A stretch of DNA of 64,000 nt, taken from CAYPGJ01 sp050174775 (GTDB lineage: Bacteria; Planctomycetota; Phycisphaerae; Phycisphaerales; UBA1924). The position numbers and the translations under genes are program-made. This document shows, piece by piece, positions 1-8,600 of this stretch; the first letter of the stretch is position 1, and every line of letters starts with the position of its first letter. The notes under the pieces are model-generated. The model did no database searches and was not told the origin of the DNA. It saw nothing but the letters and a program-made list of their open reading frames with translations. Location: NCBI GenBank assembly GCA_050174775.1, contig JBFXJP010000001.1, forward strand, positions 744,001 to 808,000. Direction: 5' to 3'.

Positions 1-1463
1 GTTCCGAAGAAGCCTTGCGAGGAGTGCTTATTCGGGGTGTACTCGACGTGCGATGCGCCGGGGTACTTCAGCACGTACGCCTGCGAGACGAGCGGCGCTG
101 TGGCGATCATCAGACCCTCAGGCCTGGCGCGCATCGTGTAGATCGTCGTCGGAGCAAGGATGACGCCGCCGCCCGGACCCGTGCCGTTCCCGATGTCCGA
201 GTTGCTCCAGAACCGGGAGAAGTCCGTGAAACCCGCGAACTGGAAGGTGCCGGCGACGAACGCGTTGTTGTTCGTCCCCGTGAAGCCGAACCACGGGTTG
301 AAGTAGTTGTCCGGTCTGCGGTTCATCACGCCCGAGACCAGATTCGGCTGGATGCCGATGAACCCGTGCGCAAAGTTGCCCGGGGAGAGCGACGTCCCGT
401 CGTTCCCCTGCACCGCGCGCGAATTGGCCGAGATCATCACCTTCACCGGGCCTGCCCCGGCCGGCCCCGTGAACAGCCGTCGCGCTCGCGGCGCCACGGC
501 GGACACCTGCGTGAACGGCGGCAACGGCGGGTCCACCTGAGGGATCTCGCGCTCGAAGAACCCCGACAGCGGTGCGTCGAACGGCGAGCGAAACGTGAAC
601 CCGTTCGTCTGTGTCACCGGCCGCACGACGTTGATCGTGGTCCCGAAGATGCCCGAGCCGGTGTCATACACCTGATAGTTCTTGGGCGTGACGGCGATGT
701 TCACCTGGGAGACACGCTCGCCCGTGGTGGACGACGTCTGCAGCGCGTTCAGCGGCAGCGTCGAGATGGAGTGGTTCACCATGAACACACATCCACCCGG
801 CCCGTTCATCAGGCCTCCACTGGACGTCGTGATCCTCGAGAACGGACCATGATGGACTCTCGCCTCGAACACTGCCGTCGCGTCCGCGGACGTGATGGCG
901 TGGCTCCGGATCGCCACGATCGCGTACGCGCCGACCAGCCCGAACGTGGAGTCGGTCGCGCCAATGGTGATGGGTCCGCTCGCAGGCCCCGCGAGAAATC
1001 CCGCGCTCGGCGCCGACGACGCCGACAACGCGCCGCCCGACACAGACCTCGCATGGACCGTGAGCGTGCCCGACGAGTACGAGCAGGCCAGGAGCGACCA
1101 CTCGTTCTGCGGCACGCCTCCAGCGCCCGTCACCGCCGAAATCGACGTGGGAGACCCGGACGCTCGGGTCAGCGCCGCCGACACCGCGCCGTTGGGCATC
1201 ACCGTGAGCGAAAACACCCCGGGCAGCGTGAAGACCGACGCGGGCTGCTCCAGCTTCGCGACCGGTCGCACCCAGACGAAGAACGAGAATTGAGCGGACG
1301 TCAGTGCCGTTGTCGCGCCTGAGGGCGACTGCGGCAGACGTAATGTTGCCGTGGCGAGGTTCGTGTCGATGGCGCCGCGTGTGCTCGGCCCGACCAGCAG
1401 CCCGCAGGCCATCAGCGCGGGAAGGACGACGGCGCGAAGTGCGGACAGGGCGATTCTCGGCAT
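1..1463 (-). CDS. Secreted LamG-like domain protein (3' end outside window)
   Basis: An open frame runs leftwards from an ATG at 1463 to the window edge without a stop, giving at least 487 residues; the C-terminus is missing. It begins with a signal peptide (MPRIALSALRAVVLPALMAC, then a hydrophobic stretch ending near residue 32). Residues about 35-190 look like a concanavalin A/LamG-type beta sandwich, with the usual pattern of strands such as FSFFVWVRP, NEWSLLACSYS and GPITIGATDS. The remainder (FRSPFDAPLSGFFERE, then NPWFGFTGTNNNAF) is rich in Gly, Asn, Phe and Pro and is not recognised. The GAGAGAGCC stretch just upstream of the ATG is a possible ribosome site. The protein is probably exported; other secreted proteins in this window end in dockerin repeats, but whether this one does cannot be seen. 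The gene is divergent from the FAD oxidoreductase at 1628. Confidence 0.75.
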   Translation of the reverse strand, partial: MPRIALSALRAVVLPALMACGLLVGPSTRGAIDTNLATATLRLPQSPSGATTALTSAQFSFFVWVRPVAKLEQPASVFTLPGVFSLTVMPNGAVSAALTRASGSPTSISAVTGAGGVPQNEWSLLACSYSSGTLTVHARSVSGGALSASSAPSAGFLAGPASGPITIGATDSTFGLVGAYAIVAIRSHAITSADATAVFEARVHHGPFSRITTSSGGLMNGPGGCVFMVNHSISTLPLNALQTSSTTGERVSQVNIAVTPKNYQVYDTGSGIFGTTINVVRPVTQTNGFTFRSPFDAPLSGFFEREIPQVDPPLPPFTQVSAVAPRARRLFTGPAGAGPVKVMISANSRAVQGNDGTSLSPGNFAHGFIGIQPNLVSGVMNRRPDNYFNPWFGFTGTNNNAFVAGTFQFAGFTDFSRFWSNSDIGNGTGPGGGVILAPTTIYTMRARPEGLMIATAPLVSQAYVLKYPGASHVEYTPNKHSSQGFFG

Positions 1464-1627
1464 CGGCTCTCTCTCTGTGCGGGATGCGACATCCCCGCGG
1501 ACCGCGGCGAACGGGAAAGAATTGCCCAGCCTCACGGTCGAGTCAAAGCCCGTTCGGTGGAAGGACGGGCAATTTGGCGGTTTGGGAGGGCGCCCGTCCG
1601 TGAATCCGCTTGCGGTACCCTGAACGC

Positions 1628-2812
1628 ATGAGCGTCTCGTACTGGCGTCGTGGAGCAGGGGTCACCGAGCCCGCCGCAGACGTGGTGGTCATCGGCGCGG
1701 GAATCTGCGGCGTCTCCGCCGCCCTCGCCCTCGAACGCCGAGGCCTCAGCGTCATCGTCCTCGAAAAGGGCAGCCTTGCCTGCGGCGCCAGCGGCCGCAA
1801 CGCAGGCTTTTTGATGCGCGGTTGCGCGGAGAACTATGCCGCCGCCTGTGAAACCTACGGCCGCGATCGCGCCGCCCGCCTCTGGCGATTCACCGAGCAG
1901 AACCTTGAAGCCCTCCGTGCCGAGGGCGCCGACACACTCCCGGGCGTCCAACGCATCCCGTCCTGCCTCCTGGCAATGGAGGAAACTGAGGCCGGTGAAC
2001 TCGCACGCTCCGCCGCGATGCTCCGCGAGGACGGCTTCGACGTCGGCTGGGTCGACCCCGCCTCAGCCCCGCGCGATCTGGTCTGGAACCACGCCCGCGC
2101 CCTCTGCGGGCTCATCAACCCCAACGACGGCGCCGCCAACTCCGTCCAGCTCCTCCGATTCCTCGCCTCCAAGCTCCGCACCCCAATCTGGGAAGGCCGC
2201 AGCGTCCTGGATATCCGCGAATCCTCAGTCGGCGTCACCATCGAAACGCAAGCCGAGCGCGTTCACGCCGCACGCGCAATCGTCTGCGTCAATAGCTACC
2301 TCTCCCGCCTGATGCCGGCCCATGCGGACCTCGTCAGGCCCGTCCGTGGCCAGATGCTCGCGCTCCGTCCCCGCGCTCCCCACCCGGGCCTCGCCATGTC
2401 CTATTACGCCAACCACGGCTACGAGTACTTCCGCCAGACCGTCGACGGCACGATCGTCCTGGGCGGCGGACGCAAACAGCACGCAGCGGACGAGGTCGGC
2501 TACGAAGACACCACCACCGATCCCGTCCAGAGCTTCCTCGAGGCCTTCGCCCGCGACACGTTCGCTGTCGAATTTGACGTCATCGCACGCTGGAGCGGCG
2601 TCATGGGCTTCAGCGCTGACGGCCTCCCTCTCATGGGCCCCGTCAGCGAACCCGGAAATGTCTGGTTCTGCGGCGGCTTCACCGGCCACGGCATGTCCAT
2701 GGGCTTCCTGGCCGCCCAGCAATGCGTCAGCGCGATGCTCGACCGCGTCCCCGTGGAGTTCCCACTCCCCCCCGCGCATCAAAAACACCCCACGTCCCGC
2801 CGCGCAGGCTGA
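1628..2812 (+). CDS. FAD-dependent oxidoreductase of the DAO (amino acid/amine oxidase) family
   Basis: 394 residues from the ATG at 1628; an upstream in-frame TTG at 1610 is less likely. The N-terminus has a dinucleotide-binding fold, VVVIGAGICGVSAALALE (GxGxxG, residues about 19-36), followed by VIVLEKGSLACGASGRNAGF, the flavin-contacting region of the D-amino-acid oxidase/glycine oxidase superfamily (DadA, PuuB, SoxB relatives). Near the C-terminus FSADGLPLMGPVSEPGNVWF and GGFTGHGMSMG form the second FAD-binding signature. Such enzymes oxidise amino acids or secondary amines to imines with reduction of FAD. The substrate cannot be read from sequence; the closest-looking architecture is the gamma-glutamylputrescine/glycine oxidase type. 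No electron-transfer partner or catabolic gene lies next to it, so it appears monocistronic. Confidence 0.88.
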   Translation: MSVSYWRRGAGVTEPAADVVVIGAGICGVSAALALERRGLSVIVLEKGSLACGASGRNAGFLMRGCAENYAAACETYGRDRAARLWRFTEQNLEALRAEGADTLPGVQRIPSCLLAMEETEAGELARSAAMLREDGFDVGWVDPASAPRDLVWNHARALCGLINPNDGAANSVQLLRFLASKLRTPIWEGRSVLDIRESSVGVTIETQAERVHAARAIVCVNSYLSRLMPAHADLVRPVRGQMLALRPRAPHPGLAMSYYANHGYEYFRQTVDGTIVLGGGRKQHAADEVGYEDTTTDPVQSFLEAFARDTFAVEFDVIARWSGVMGFSADGLPLMGPVSEPGNVWFCGGFTGHGMSMGFLAAQQCVSAMLDRVPVEFPLPPAHQKHPTSRRAG

Positions 2813-3248
2813 ACCGCCGCATCCACGTTCGGCCTACCCCACCACCGACCTCACGCCGCGCGCGTGGGGCCGCGTCCGGCCGTCAACCGGTCCCGCGCCT
2901 CAGCGAGCAGTTGCAGGATCGGCAACGCCGGCGCCTCACCTGCCCACTCGTCATCCCGGTGAAGCATCGGGTCCGTCACCGTCGGGAGCGCTCGCAGAGC
3001 GCCAAGGAGTTCGGTCAGAGAAGCAGACGGTGTGGAGTTCGGCGCCATGGTGCACTTCGATCGGCGAGCAACGCGCATCTCTTTCGTCGCGCGCGCCGCT
3101 TTCTTCCGATTCCACCCGTTCGCGTGCGCAACGCGCTTCCGCGCGCACCATCCAGCGCCTCCCGACGCGCCGCTCTCCCCTCGGATACCATTCACCCCTT
3201 CATCAACCCCGATCCCCGTCGAGGGATCAACCGGAGCGAGAGCCAGTC
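2813..3248. other. Intergenic region before the DegT gene
   Basis: This 436-base gap lies between the FAD oxidoreductase and the DegT aminotransferase. It may hold one small minus-strand gene (2851-3048, listed separately). A 6-bp hairpin (GATCCC/GGGATC, 3211-3228) lies about 20 bases before the DegT start codon. No convincing -35/-10 pair or terminator was found. Confidence 0.5.
2851..3048 (-). CDS. Possible small hypothetical protein (65 aa)
   Basis: The frame opens at ATG 3048 (MAPNSTPSASLTELLGALRA) and ends at 2851. The product would be a small, leucine-rich, mostly helical acidic protein (LTELLGALRALPTVTD, then LPILQLLAEARDRL). The composition is protein-like rather than the Arg/Pro-rich pattern of antisense frames in this genome, and it is the only plausible gene in the 436-base gap. 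The ribosome-binding site is weak. No family is recognised. It could still be a chance frame. Confidence 0.35.
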   Translation of the reverse strand: MAPNSTPSASLTELLGALRALPTVTDPMLHRDDEWAGEAPALPILQLLAEARDRLTAGRGPTRAA

Positions 3249-4448
3249 ATGTCCAGCGGAATCGCGGAGCGTTCCAAGCCCGTCAGCAGCCCTCAGGAGA
3301 AGGCTCTGGCCCTTAACGGAGGCTCCCCTGTCTCCTCCCTGCCCGTCCCCATGGTCGCCGCAGGCCTCCACGACGCCGACATCGATGCCGCCATCGCCGT
3401 CCTCCGCTCCGGCATGCTTCGCCAAGGCGCCCGCTCCAACGACTTCGAGAAGCGCTTCGCCTCCATGACCGACGCCTCCCACGCCCTCACCTGCGCCAAC
3501 GGCACCTGTGCCCTCCAGCTCGCCTACGAAGCCCTCCTCCAGCCCGCCGACCTCGTCCTCGTCCCCGCATGGTCCTACATCGCCACCGTCTCCATGGTCG
3601 TCGCCCGAGGCGCCAAGCCCGTCTTCGTCGACGCCGACCCCGCCACCTACCAGCTCGACCTTGCAGACGCGGCGCGAAAAATGCGCCCCGGCGTCAAAGC
3701 CATCGCCCCCACCCACCTCTACGGCAACGCCGTCGACATCTCCGCCACCCAGGCCCTCGCCGCCAAGCACTCCCTCAACGTCATCTACGACGCCGCCCAG
3801 GCCCACTTCGCCACCTACGCGGGCAAGGGCATCGGCGCCTACGGCGATGCCGTCACCTACTCCTTCTACGCCACCAAGAACATCTCCACCGGCGAGGGCG
3901 GGATGGTCACCACCAACAGCCCCGAGCACGCCCGCCAGATGGGCCTCTACCGCTCCCACGGCGAAACCCAGAAGTACATCCACGAGGTTGTGGGCTACAA
4001 CTACCGTATGACCGACGTCGAGGCCGCCATTGGCCTCTCCCAGCTCGACCGGGCCGGGTCGATCACCTCCAAACGCCGCGAGAATGCCAAGGCCCTCGAC
4101 CGGCTGATCTCCAAGATCCCGGGCCTTCACCCCCCCGCCGCCACCCCCAAGGCCGAGCCCGTCTTCCACCAGTACGCCGTCCGCATGGACCTCGATGCCT
4201 TCCGCGTTACCCGCGACCAGTTCATCGCGGCCGTGCAGGCCGAGGGCGTGCAGGTCGCCGTGCACTACCCGCGCAGCCTCACCCAGCAGCCCGCGTTCGC
4301 GAAGTTCGTGGAAGCCGGCGCCTGCCCCGTTTCCGAGCGCCTCTCCCAGAGCCTCTTCTGCATCCCGGTGCACCAGAACCTCACCCCGGACCAGATCACC
4401 AAGATCGGTGAGGCCCTCACAAAGGTGGCCGACGCCTACCGCGCCTGA
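3249..4448 (+). CDS. DegT/DnrJ/EryC1/StrS family PLP-dependent aminotransferase
   Basis: 399 residues from ATG 3249; GGAG lies upstream. The fold-type I aminotransferase of nucleotide-sugar and secondary metabolism is recognisable throughout: the N-terminal substrate region, the PLP phosphate-binding ANGTCALQLAYEAL (residues about 82-95), the PLP-ring Asp in VIYDAAQAHF, and the Schiff-base Lys in YSFYATKNISTGEGGM. The C-terminal part (NYRMTDVEAAIGLSQL, and VHYPRSLTQQPAF) carries the usual substrate and dimer contacts. These enzymes transfer an amino group from glutamate to a keto-sugar. The residue before the conserved Asp is Tyr where the family usually has Glu. No sugar-nucleotide dehydratase or glycosyltransferase lies nearby, so the pathway is unknown. 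It ends 20 bases from a convergent gene. Confidence 0.92.
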   Translation: MSSGIAERSKPVSSPQEKALALNGGSPVSSLPVPMVAAGLHDADIDAAIAVLRSGMLRQGARSNDFEKRFASMTDASHALTCANGTCALQLAYEALLQPADLVLVPAWSYIATVSMVVARGAKPVFVDADPATYQLDLADAARKMRPGVKAIAPTHLYGNAVDISATQALAAKHSLNVIYDAAQAHFATYAGKGIGAYGDAVTYSFYATKNISTGEGGMVTTNSPEHARQMGLYRSHGETQKYIHEVVGYNYRMTDVEAAIGLSQLDRAGSITSKRRENAKALDRLISKIPGLHPPAATPKAEPVFHQYAVRMDLDAFRVTRDQFIAAVQAEGVQVAVHYPRSLTQQPAFAKFVEAGACPVSERLSQSLFCIPVHQNLTPDQITKIGEALTKVADAYRA

Positions 4449-4468
4449 TCGCCCGATCTCTCACACGA

Positions 4469-5368
4469 TCAAGGTGTGCAGCTCGACCCGTACGCCGAGA
4501 GCACCTGGTTCAAATCCGCAAAATTCACGGCGCCGTCCGCGTCGATGTCCGCCGCGAGGCAGAAACCCATCTGCCCGTACGACGACAGCACCAGGTTCAG
4601 GTCCGCGAAGTTCACAACGTTGTTCATGTCGACATCACCGTTGCACGCGCCAGGCGCCGGCATGCCAGGGTTGTTGAAGATCGCGCAGATCTGCGGCCCC
4701 GAAAGCCTGCCGTTGTACACCTGAAGATCATCGATCATGCCCTCGTACGCAGGCATACGCCCGCCCGAGGTCGTCGCCACGGCGCCGACCAGCAACGGCG
4801 CTGGGGTCGGGCTGAATCCCGGATTGGGCTTCGCAGCCTGAAACGCGCCGTCAACGAACAATGTGACGGGGCTCCCCGAACCGAACGTCATCACGACGTG
4901 GTGCCACTGCCCGTCATTCACCGTGATCGAGCTGATGGGCTCCTGTCCCGGGACGGCGGACACGTACCCGTACGCCTTGCCGGGGAGGCCGTATGTCCCT
5001 CCGTTGTTCAACGCGACGAAATACCCGGCCACGATCGTCGCGATATGCCGACCCGCGACGATCGAATGACTCGCTGACGTCGTCTTGACCCACGCCGAGA
5101 TCGACAGCGGCGGCGTGTTGATCGGGATCACCGGCATCTCCACGAACCCGCCCCCTCCGGCGGGCAATACCAGCGCATTCCCCTCAATGCCTCCCGCACC
5201 GAACGTCGCCGCGTTGTTCAGCGTGCCGTTGAAACTCCCCGGCCCCGAATCCGCCGCCGTCGTGCCCGACGACTCGTTGAACTTCCAATGGCCGTGCAAC
5301 GTTCCCACACCGAGTGCCGGAGACGCGAGAACCGTCGTCAGCGCGCACAAACTCATATTCCGCTTCAT
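4469..5368 (-). CDS. Secreted LamG-like protein with two dockerin-type repeats
   Basis: 299 residues starting at ATG 5368, preceded by a strong AAAGGAG ribosome site seven bases away. A signal peptide covers residues 1-20. Residues about 24-225 form a LamG/concanavalin-like fold: LHGHWKFNESSGTTAADSG at the start, SISAWVKTTSASHSIVAG, then DGQWHHVVMTF and LFVDGAFQ, a very typical LamG series. Two EF-hand-like dockerin repeats follow at about 243-265 (GDVDMNNVVNFADLNLVLSS) and 272-293 (DIDADGAVNFADLNQVLSAY), each preceded by a Cys. It is probably an extracellular or surface protein binding carbohydrate or another ligand, with calcium-stabilised C-terminal repeats. The binding target is unknown. 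It is convergent with the DegT gene. Confidence 0.85.
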   Translation of the reverse strand: MKRNMSLCALTTVLASPALGVGTLHGHWKFNESSGTTAADSGPGSFNGTLNNAATFGAGGIEGNALVLPAGGGGFVEMPVIPINTPPLSISAWVKTTSASHSIVAGRHIATIVAGYFVALNNGGTYGLPGKAYGYVSAVPGQEPISSITVNDGQWHHVVMTFGSGSPVTLFVDGAFQAAKPNPGFSPTPAPLLVGAVATTSGGRMPAYEGMIDDLQVYNGRLSGPQICAIFNNPGMPAPGACNGDVDMNNVVNFADLNLVLSSYGQMGFCLAADIDADGAVNFADLNQVLSAYGSSCTP

Positions 5369-5468
5369 TTCTCGCTCCTTTGAAGCATGGAGCGTAACGA
5401 TCGGGCGCCGAGCAAGAAAGAGAAATCCGCGTCAAGATCGCGGCGTTTCATCTACCGTTCGGGTGCGG

Positions 5469-6848
5469 TTAGACCAGAAGTGTCGCCGGCGCCTCGAGCG
5501 TCGCCTTCACCGTGTTCAGGTACGCTGCCGCCATCGCGCCGTCGATGATCCGGTGATCGCTCGACATCGTCATCTGCATCCGGTGCCCGATCACGATCTG
5601 ATCCTCCCCGTCGATTTTCCGCACCACCGGCTGCTTGATCGCGGCCCCCACCGCCAGGATCGCCGCGTTCGGCGGGTTGATGATCGCGGTGAAGTGCTCC
5701 ACGTCGAACATCCCCAGGTTCGAGATCGTGAACGTTGCGTCCGACTGCTCATCGATGGTCAGGCCCTTCGTCCGCGCCTTCTCCGCCATCGCTCGTGTCG
5801 ACTGCGAGATCGACCGCAGCCCCATCCGGTCCGTGTCGCGCAGCGTCGCGACCACCAGCCCGCCCCCCTTGGACGCGTCCAGCGCGATCGCCACGCCGAT
5901 GTTCACCCGCCCATGCAACTGGATCGCGGCCTCTCCGCCCTTCTCCTCGCTCCACGACGCGTTCACGTGCGGGTGCTGATGCAACGCCAGCGCACACGCC
6001 CGCACGAGGAAGTCGTTCACCGACAGCTTCACGCCCTGTGACGACAGCTGCGCGTTCAGCTGCTCACGCAGCGTGAGCAACGCGTCCATGTCCACGCCCA
6101 CCGTCACCTGGTAGTGCGGGATGGTGGTCTTGGACTGCACGAGCCGCACGGCGATCGTCCGCCGCATGTTCGAAAGCGACACGTGCTTGTCGGCCAGCGG
6201 CGCGAGGTCCGCCTGGATCGTCGGTGGCGCCGCGACCGGCGTGGCCAGTCCGCGAGCCGGCTGAACCGTGGGCTGCGCGACGCGCGCCGTTGTCGGCCCC
6301 GCCTTCGCAGCCGCCTCGATGTCCGCCTTCACAATGCGCCCCGACGGGCCCGTCCCCTCAACGCTCCCCAGATCAACACCCAAATCCTCGGCCATCTTCC
6401 GCGCCAGCGGCGACGCGAACACACGGCCCCCCGTCTCACGCGCCGGAGGCTCGGCCACAGCCGTGCCCGACGAAGCCCCGTTGCCCCCACTTACATCCGC
6501 TCCGCTCACAGACGCCGCGTTCGCGCTGCGCTTCGGCTCCGCGCCGCTCGATGCCGACTTCGCAGCCCCCCCACTCGCGTGCTTCGCCTTGATCTCACCC
6601 GCGTTCTCGTTCTTCCCGGCAAGCACCGCGATCACCGAGCCCACCGGCACGTTCGCTCCCTCCGCCGCGACGAGCGCCGCCACCGTCCCGGCATCGAACG
6701 ACTCCAGCTCCATCGTCGCCTTGTCCGTCTCGATGTCCGCGAGGATGTCCCCCGCCTTCACCGCATCCCCCTCCTTCACGTTCCACTTCACCACCGTGCC
6801 CTGCTGCATGGTGTCCGAAAGGCGCGGCATCGTGATCTCGATCGGCAT
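5469..6848 (-). CDS. pdhC: Dihydrolipoyllysine acetyltransferase, E2 of pyruvate dehydrogenase
   Basis: 459 residues from ATG 6848, with GAGGA just upstream; an in-frame TTG/GTG extension is rejected because MPIEITMPRLSDTM is the canonical lipoyl-domain start. The lipoyl domain spans residues 1-80 with the lipoylated Lys43 in DIETDKATMEL. An Ala/Ser/Gly-rich flexible linker follows (about 81-140). The peripheral E1/E3-binding domain is at about 144-180 (FASPLARKMAEDLG, GTGPSGRIVKADIE). The catalytic domain fills about 225-459 and ends with the active-site motif SSDHRIIDGAM (His432, Asp436). It transfers acetyl groups from lipoamide to CoA. There is a single lipoyl domain. The gene is last in the minus-strand operon pdhA-pdhB-membrane protein-pdhC. 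No E3 (lpd) gene lies in the window. Confidence 0.95.
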   Translation of the reverse strand: MPIEITMPRLSDTMQQGTVVKWNVKEGDAVKAGDILADIETDKATMELESFDAGTVAALVAAEGANVPVGSVIAVLAGKNENAGEIKAKHASGGAAKSASSGAEPKRSANAASVSGADVSGGNGASSGTAVAEPPARETGGRVFASPLARKMAEDLGVDLGSVEGTGPSGRIVKADIEAAAKAGPTTARVAQPTVQPARGLATPVAAPPTIQADLAPLADKHVSLSNMRRTIAVRLVQSKTTIPHYQVTVGVDMDALLTLREQLNAQLSSQGVKLSVNDFLVRACALALHQHPHVNASWSEEKGGEAAIQLHGRVNIGVAIALDASKGGGLVVATLRDTDRMGLRSISQSTRAMAEKARTKGLTIDEQSDATFTISNLGMFDVEHFTAIINPPNAAILAVGAAIKQPVVRKIDGEDQIVIGHRMQMTMSSDHRIIDGAMAAAYLNTVKATLEAPATLLV

Positions 6849-6905
6849 GAGGTCCTCAGAAAGCGAAAAGTGGAAACTCAACAATGAGGAGGAACGCGAA
6901 CACAA

Positions 6906-7508
6906 TCACCCCGGAACAGCCGTAGCGTAGCGATTCTCCCGTCCGCTCAGCAGCAGCGGGCGACGTAACGCTCTCGCCCGTGCCTCCTGGGATGGAAACG
7001 GCCAGAAATCGTCGGGATCACGCACAAAGGCGGCCGCGCCGGCGCGCGGTGCGACCGAGATCCCTGTGAGCCAAAGCAGGCCATACGCACCGATGCTCGC
7101 CGCGCCCAACGCGAGACCTAGGGCGGTAGTGCCGACGACCAAAGCCACAACCGAGCCGAGCCCCGCGAACGCAAATACGCCCAGCACGATCCACCCGAGG
7201 TAAGGAACGAATCCGGCTCGCGGCAGGCGTCCCATCTCCTCATCGCCATGCAGGAACACCACCCAACGCGCGATAAGAGCACGAGGCATAACACCCCCGC
7301 GCCACCGATGCTCGCGTAAGTCGCAGTACGTATGCCACAGCGCCCCGTCGATCGCGTCGATCGCCGAATCCAGTCCGAACTGCGCAAAGATGTCGTCGCG
7401 CCGATCCTCGTATGCGTGGTTTGTCATGCGACCCGACGCGAACTGGCGCAGCAACTCCGCGTACGCGCGACGCGCCGCCGGGTTGACCGCTGGCAATCCG
7501 CCCATCAT
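6906..7508 (-). CDS. Two-TM membrane protein inside the pyruvate dehydrogenase operon
   Basis: 200 residues beginning with two Met codons directly after the pdhB stop codon, so it is translationally linked to pdhB. The N-terminal segment (YAELLRQFASGRMTNHAYEDRRD) resembles the short helical SHOCT-like element that often precedes membrane segments. Residues about 107-155 are strongly hydrophobic and would form two transmembrane helices (GWIVLGVFAFAGLGSVVALV and a second Gly/Ala/Leu-rich one). The tail (DPDDFWPFPSQEARARALRR) is soluble. No enzymatic motif is visible and the family is not recognised. Its position between E1-beta and E2 suggests coexpression with the complex, but a functional link is inference only. 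Confidence 0.8.
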   Translation of the reverse strand: MMGGLPAVNPAARRAYAELLRQFASGRMTNHAYEDRRDDIFAQFGLDSAIDAIDGALWHTYCDLREHRWRGGVMPRALIARWVVFLHGDEEMGRLPRAGFVPYLGWIVLGVFAFAGLGSVVALVVGTTALGLALGAASIGAYGLLWLTGISVAPRAGAAAFVRDPDDFWPFPSQEARARALRRPLLLSGRENRYATAVPG

Positions 7509-8567
7509 TCAGCCTCGGCCAAGCGACTTGAGGACAGCCGCGACGATCTTGCCCTTGTGGGGCAAATACGCGGCCTCCAACGCCTTCGCGTACGGCGTCG
7601 GCACGTCGTCCGAGTTCACACGCAGCGGCTGATGGTCCAGATAGTCAAACGCCCGCTCGCACGTCTGCGTGATCACCTCGGTCGCCACCGAAGCAAACGG
7701 CCAGCACTGATCCACCACCACCAGACGACCCGTTTTCTGCACCGACCGAACGATCGCATCGATGTCCAGCGGGCGGATCGTCCGCATGTCCAGCACGTCG
7801 ATCTCGATCCCGTGCTCCTCGCGCAGGATCGCGGCCGCCTCCACGCAGAAATTCACCGGACGGCCGAACGAGACCACCGTGCAGTCCCCGCCCTCGTGCC
7901 GCAGCGCGGCCTCGCCGAACGGAACCGTGTAGTCCTCCTCCGGCGCCGGAACGTGCCCCTTGTCGCCGAGCATGCGCTCCGACTCGAGGAAGAACACCGG
8001 GTCTTCGTCACGGATGGCCGTCTTCAGCAGCCCCTTGGCGTCGTACGGGTTCGACGGGATCGCGATCTTCACGCCCGGCACATTCGAGTACAGACCCTCG
8101 ACGCTCCACGAGTGCGTCGAGCCCAGCTGCCCGCCCGCCCCGTCATTCCCGCGGAACACCACCGGGCACCCCCACTGCCCGCCCGACATGTACAGCATCT
8201 TCGGGACGTTGTTCAGGATCTGGTCCGCCGCCACTAGCGAGAACGACCACGACATGAACTCGATGATCGGCCGCAGCCCGTACATCGCGGCGCCCACGGC
8301 CAACCCCGCGAACCCGTTCTCCGAGATCGGCGAGTCGATGATCCGCTGCGCCCCGAACTCCTCGAGCATCCCCTGCGAGACCTTGTACGCGCCCGAGTAC
8401 TGCGCGACCTCCTCGCCCATCAGGAAGATGCGCTCGTCCTTCCGCATCTCCTCGGACATCGCCTCGCGCAGCGCCTCGCGGAACTGGATCATGCGCGGCC
8501 CTTCCCCGTTGGGGAACTCGCCGTTAGCCGCGTACGGATGGATCGGTGTTTCGGTGGATGTGAGCAT
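7509..8567 (-). CDS. pdhB: Pyruvate dehydrogenase E1 component, beta subunit
   Basis: 352 residues from ATG 8567 (MLTSTETPIHPYAANGEFPN); a TTG 15 bases earlier is possible. The body opens with MIQFREALREAMSEEMRKDE and MGEEVAQYSGAYKVSQGML, diagnostic of the transketolase-like beta subunit of 2-oxo-acid dehydrogenases. RIIDSPISENGFAGLAVGAA carries the Glu that activates thiamine diphosphate. The C-terminal transketolase domain includes DVLDMRTIRPLDIDAIVRSV and VVDQCWPFASVATEV. With PdhA it decarboxylates pyruvate and acetylates the E2 lipoyl group. The stop codon abuts the start of the next gene, and the gap to pdhA is 33 bases, so one transcript is likely. Confidence 0.96.
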   Translation of the reverse strand: MLTSTETPIHPYAANGEFPNGEGPRMIQFREALREAMSEEMRKDERIFLMGEEVAQYSGAYKVSQGMLEEFGAQRIIDSPISENGFAGLAVGAAMYGLRPIIEFMSWSFSLVAADQILNNVPKMLYMSGGQWGCPVVFRGNDGAGGQLGSTHSWSVEGLYSNVPGVKIAIPSNPYDAKGLLKTAIRDEDPVFFLESERMLGDKGHVPAPEEDYTVPFGEAALRHEGGDCTVVSFGRPVNFCVEAAAILREEHGIEIDVLDMRTIRPLDIDAIVRSVQKTGRLVVVDQCWPFASVATEVITQTCERAFDYLDHQPLRVNSDDVPTPYAKALEAAYLPHKGKIVAAVLKSLGRG

Positions 8568-8600
8568 GGGTGATCTTCTCAAAGCGGAGGTTGTGCGGGT

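Noticed and set aside
2322..3248. Upstream extension of the DegT frame
   Set aside because: It overlaps the FAD oxidoreductase and is low-complexity; the aminotransferase family begins near ATG 3249.
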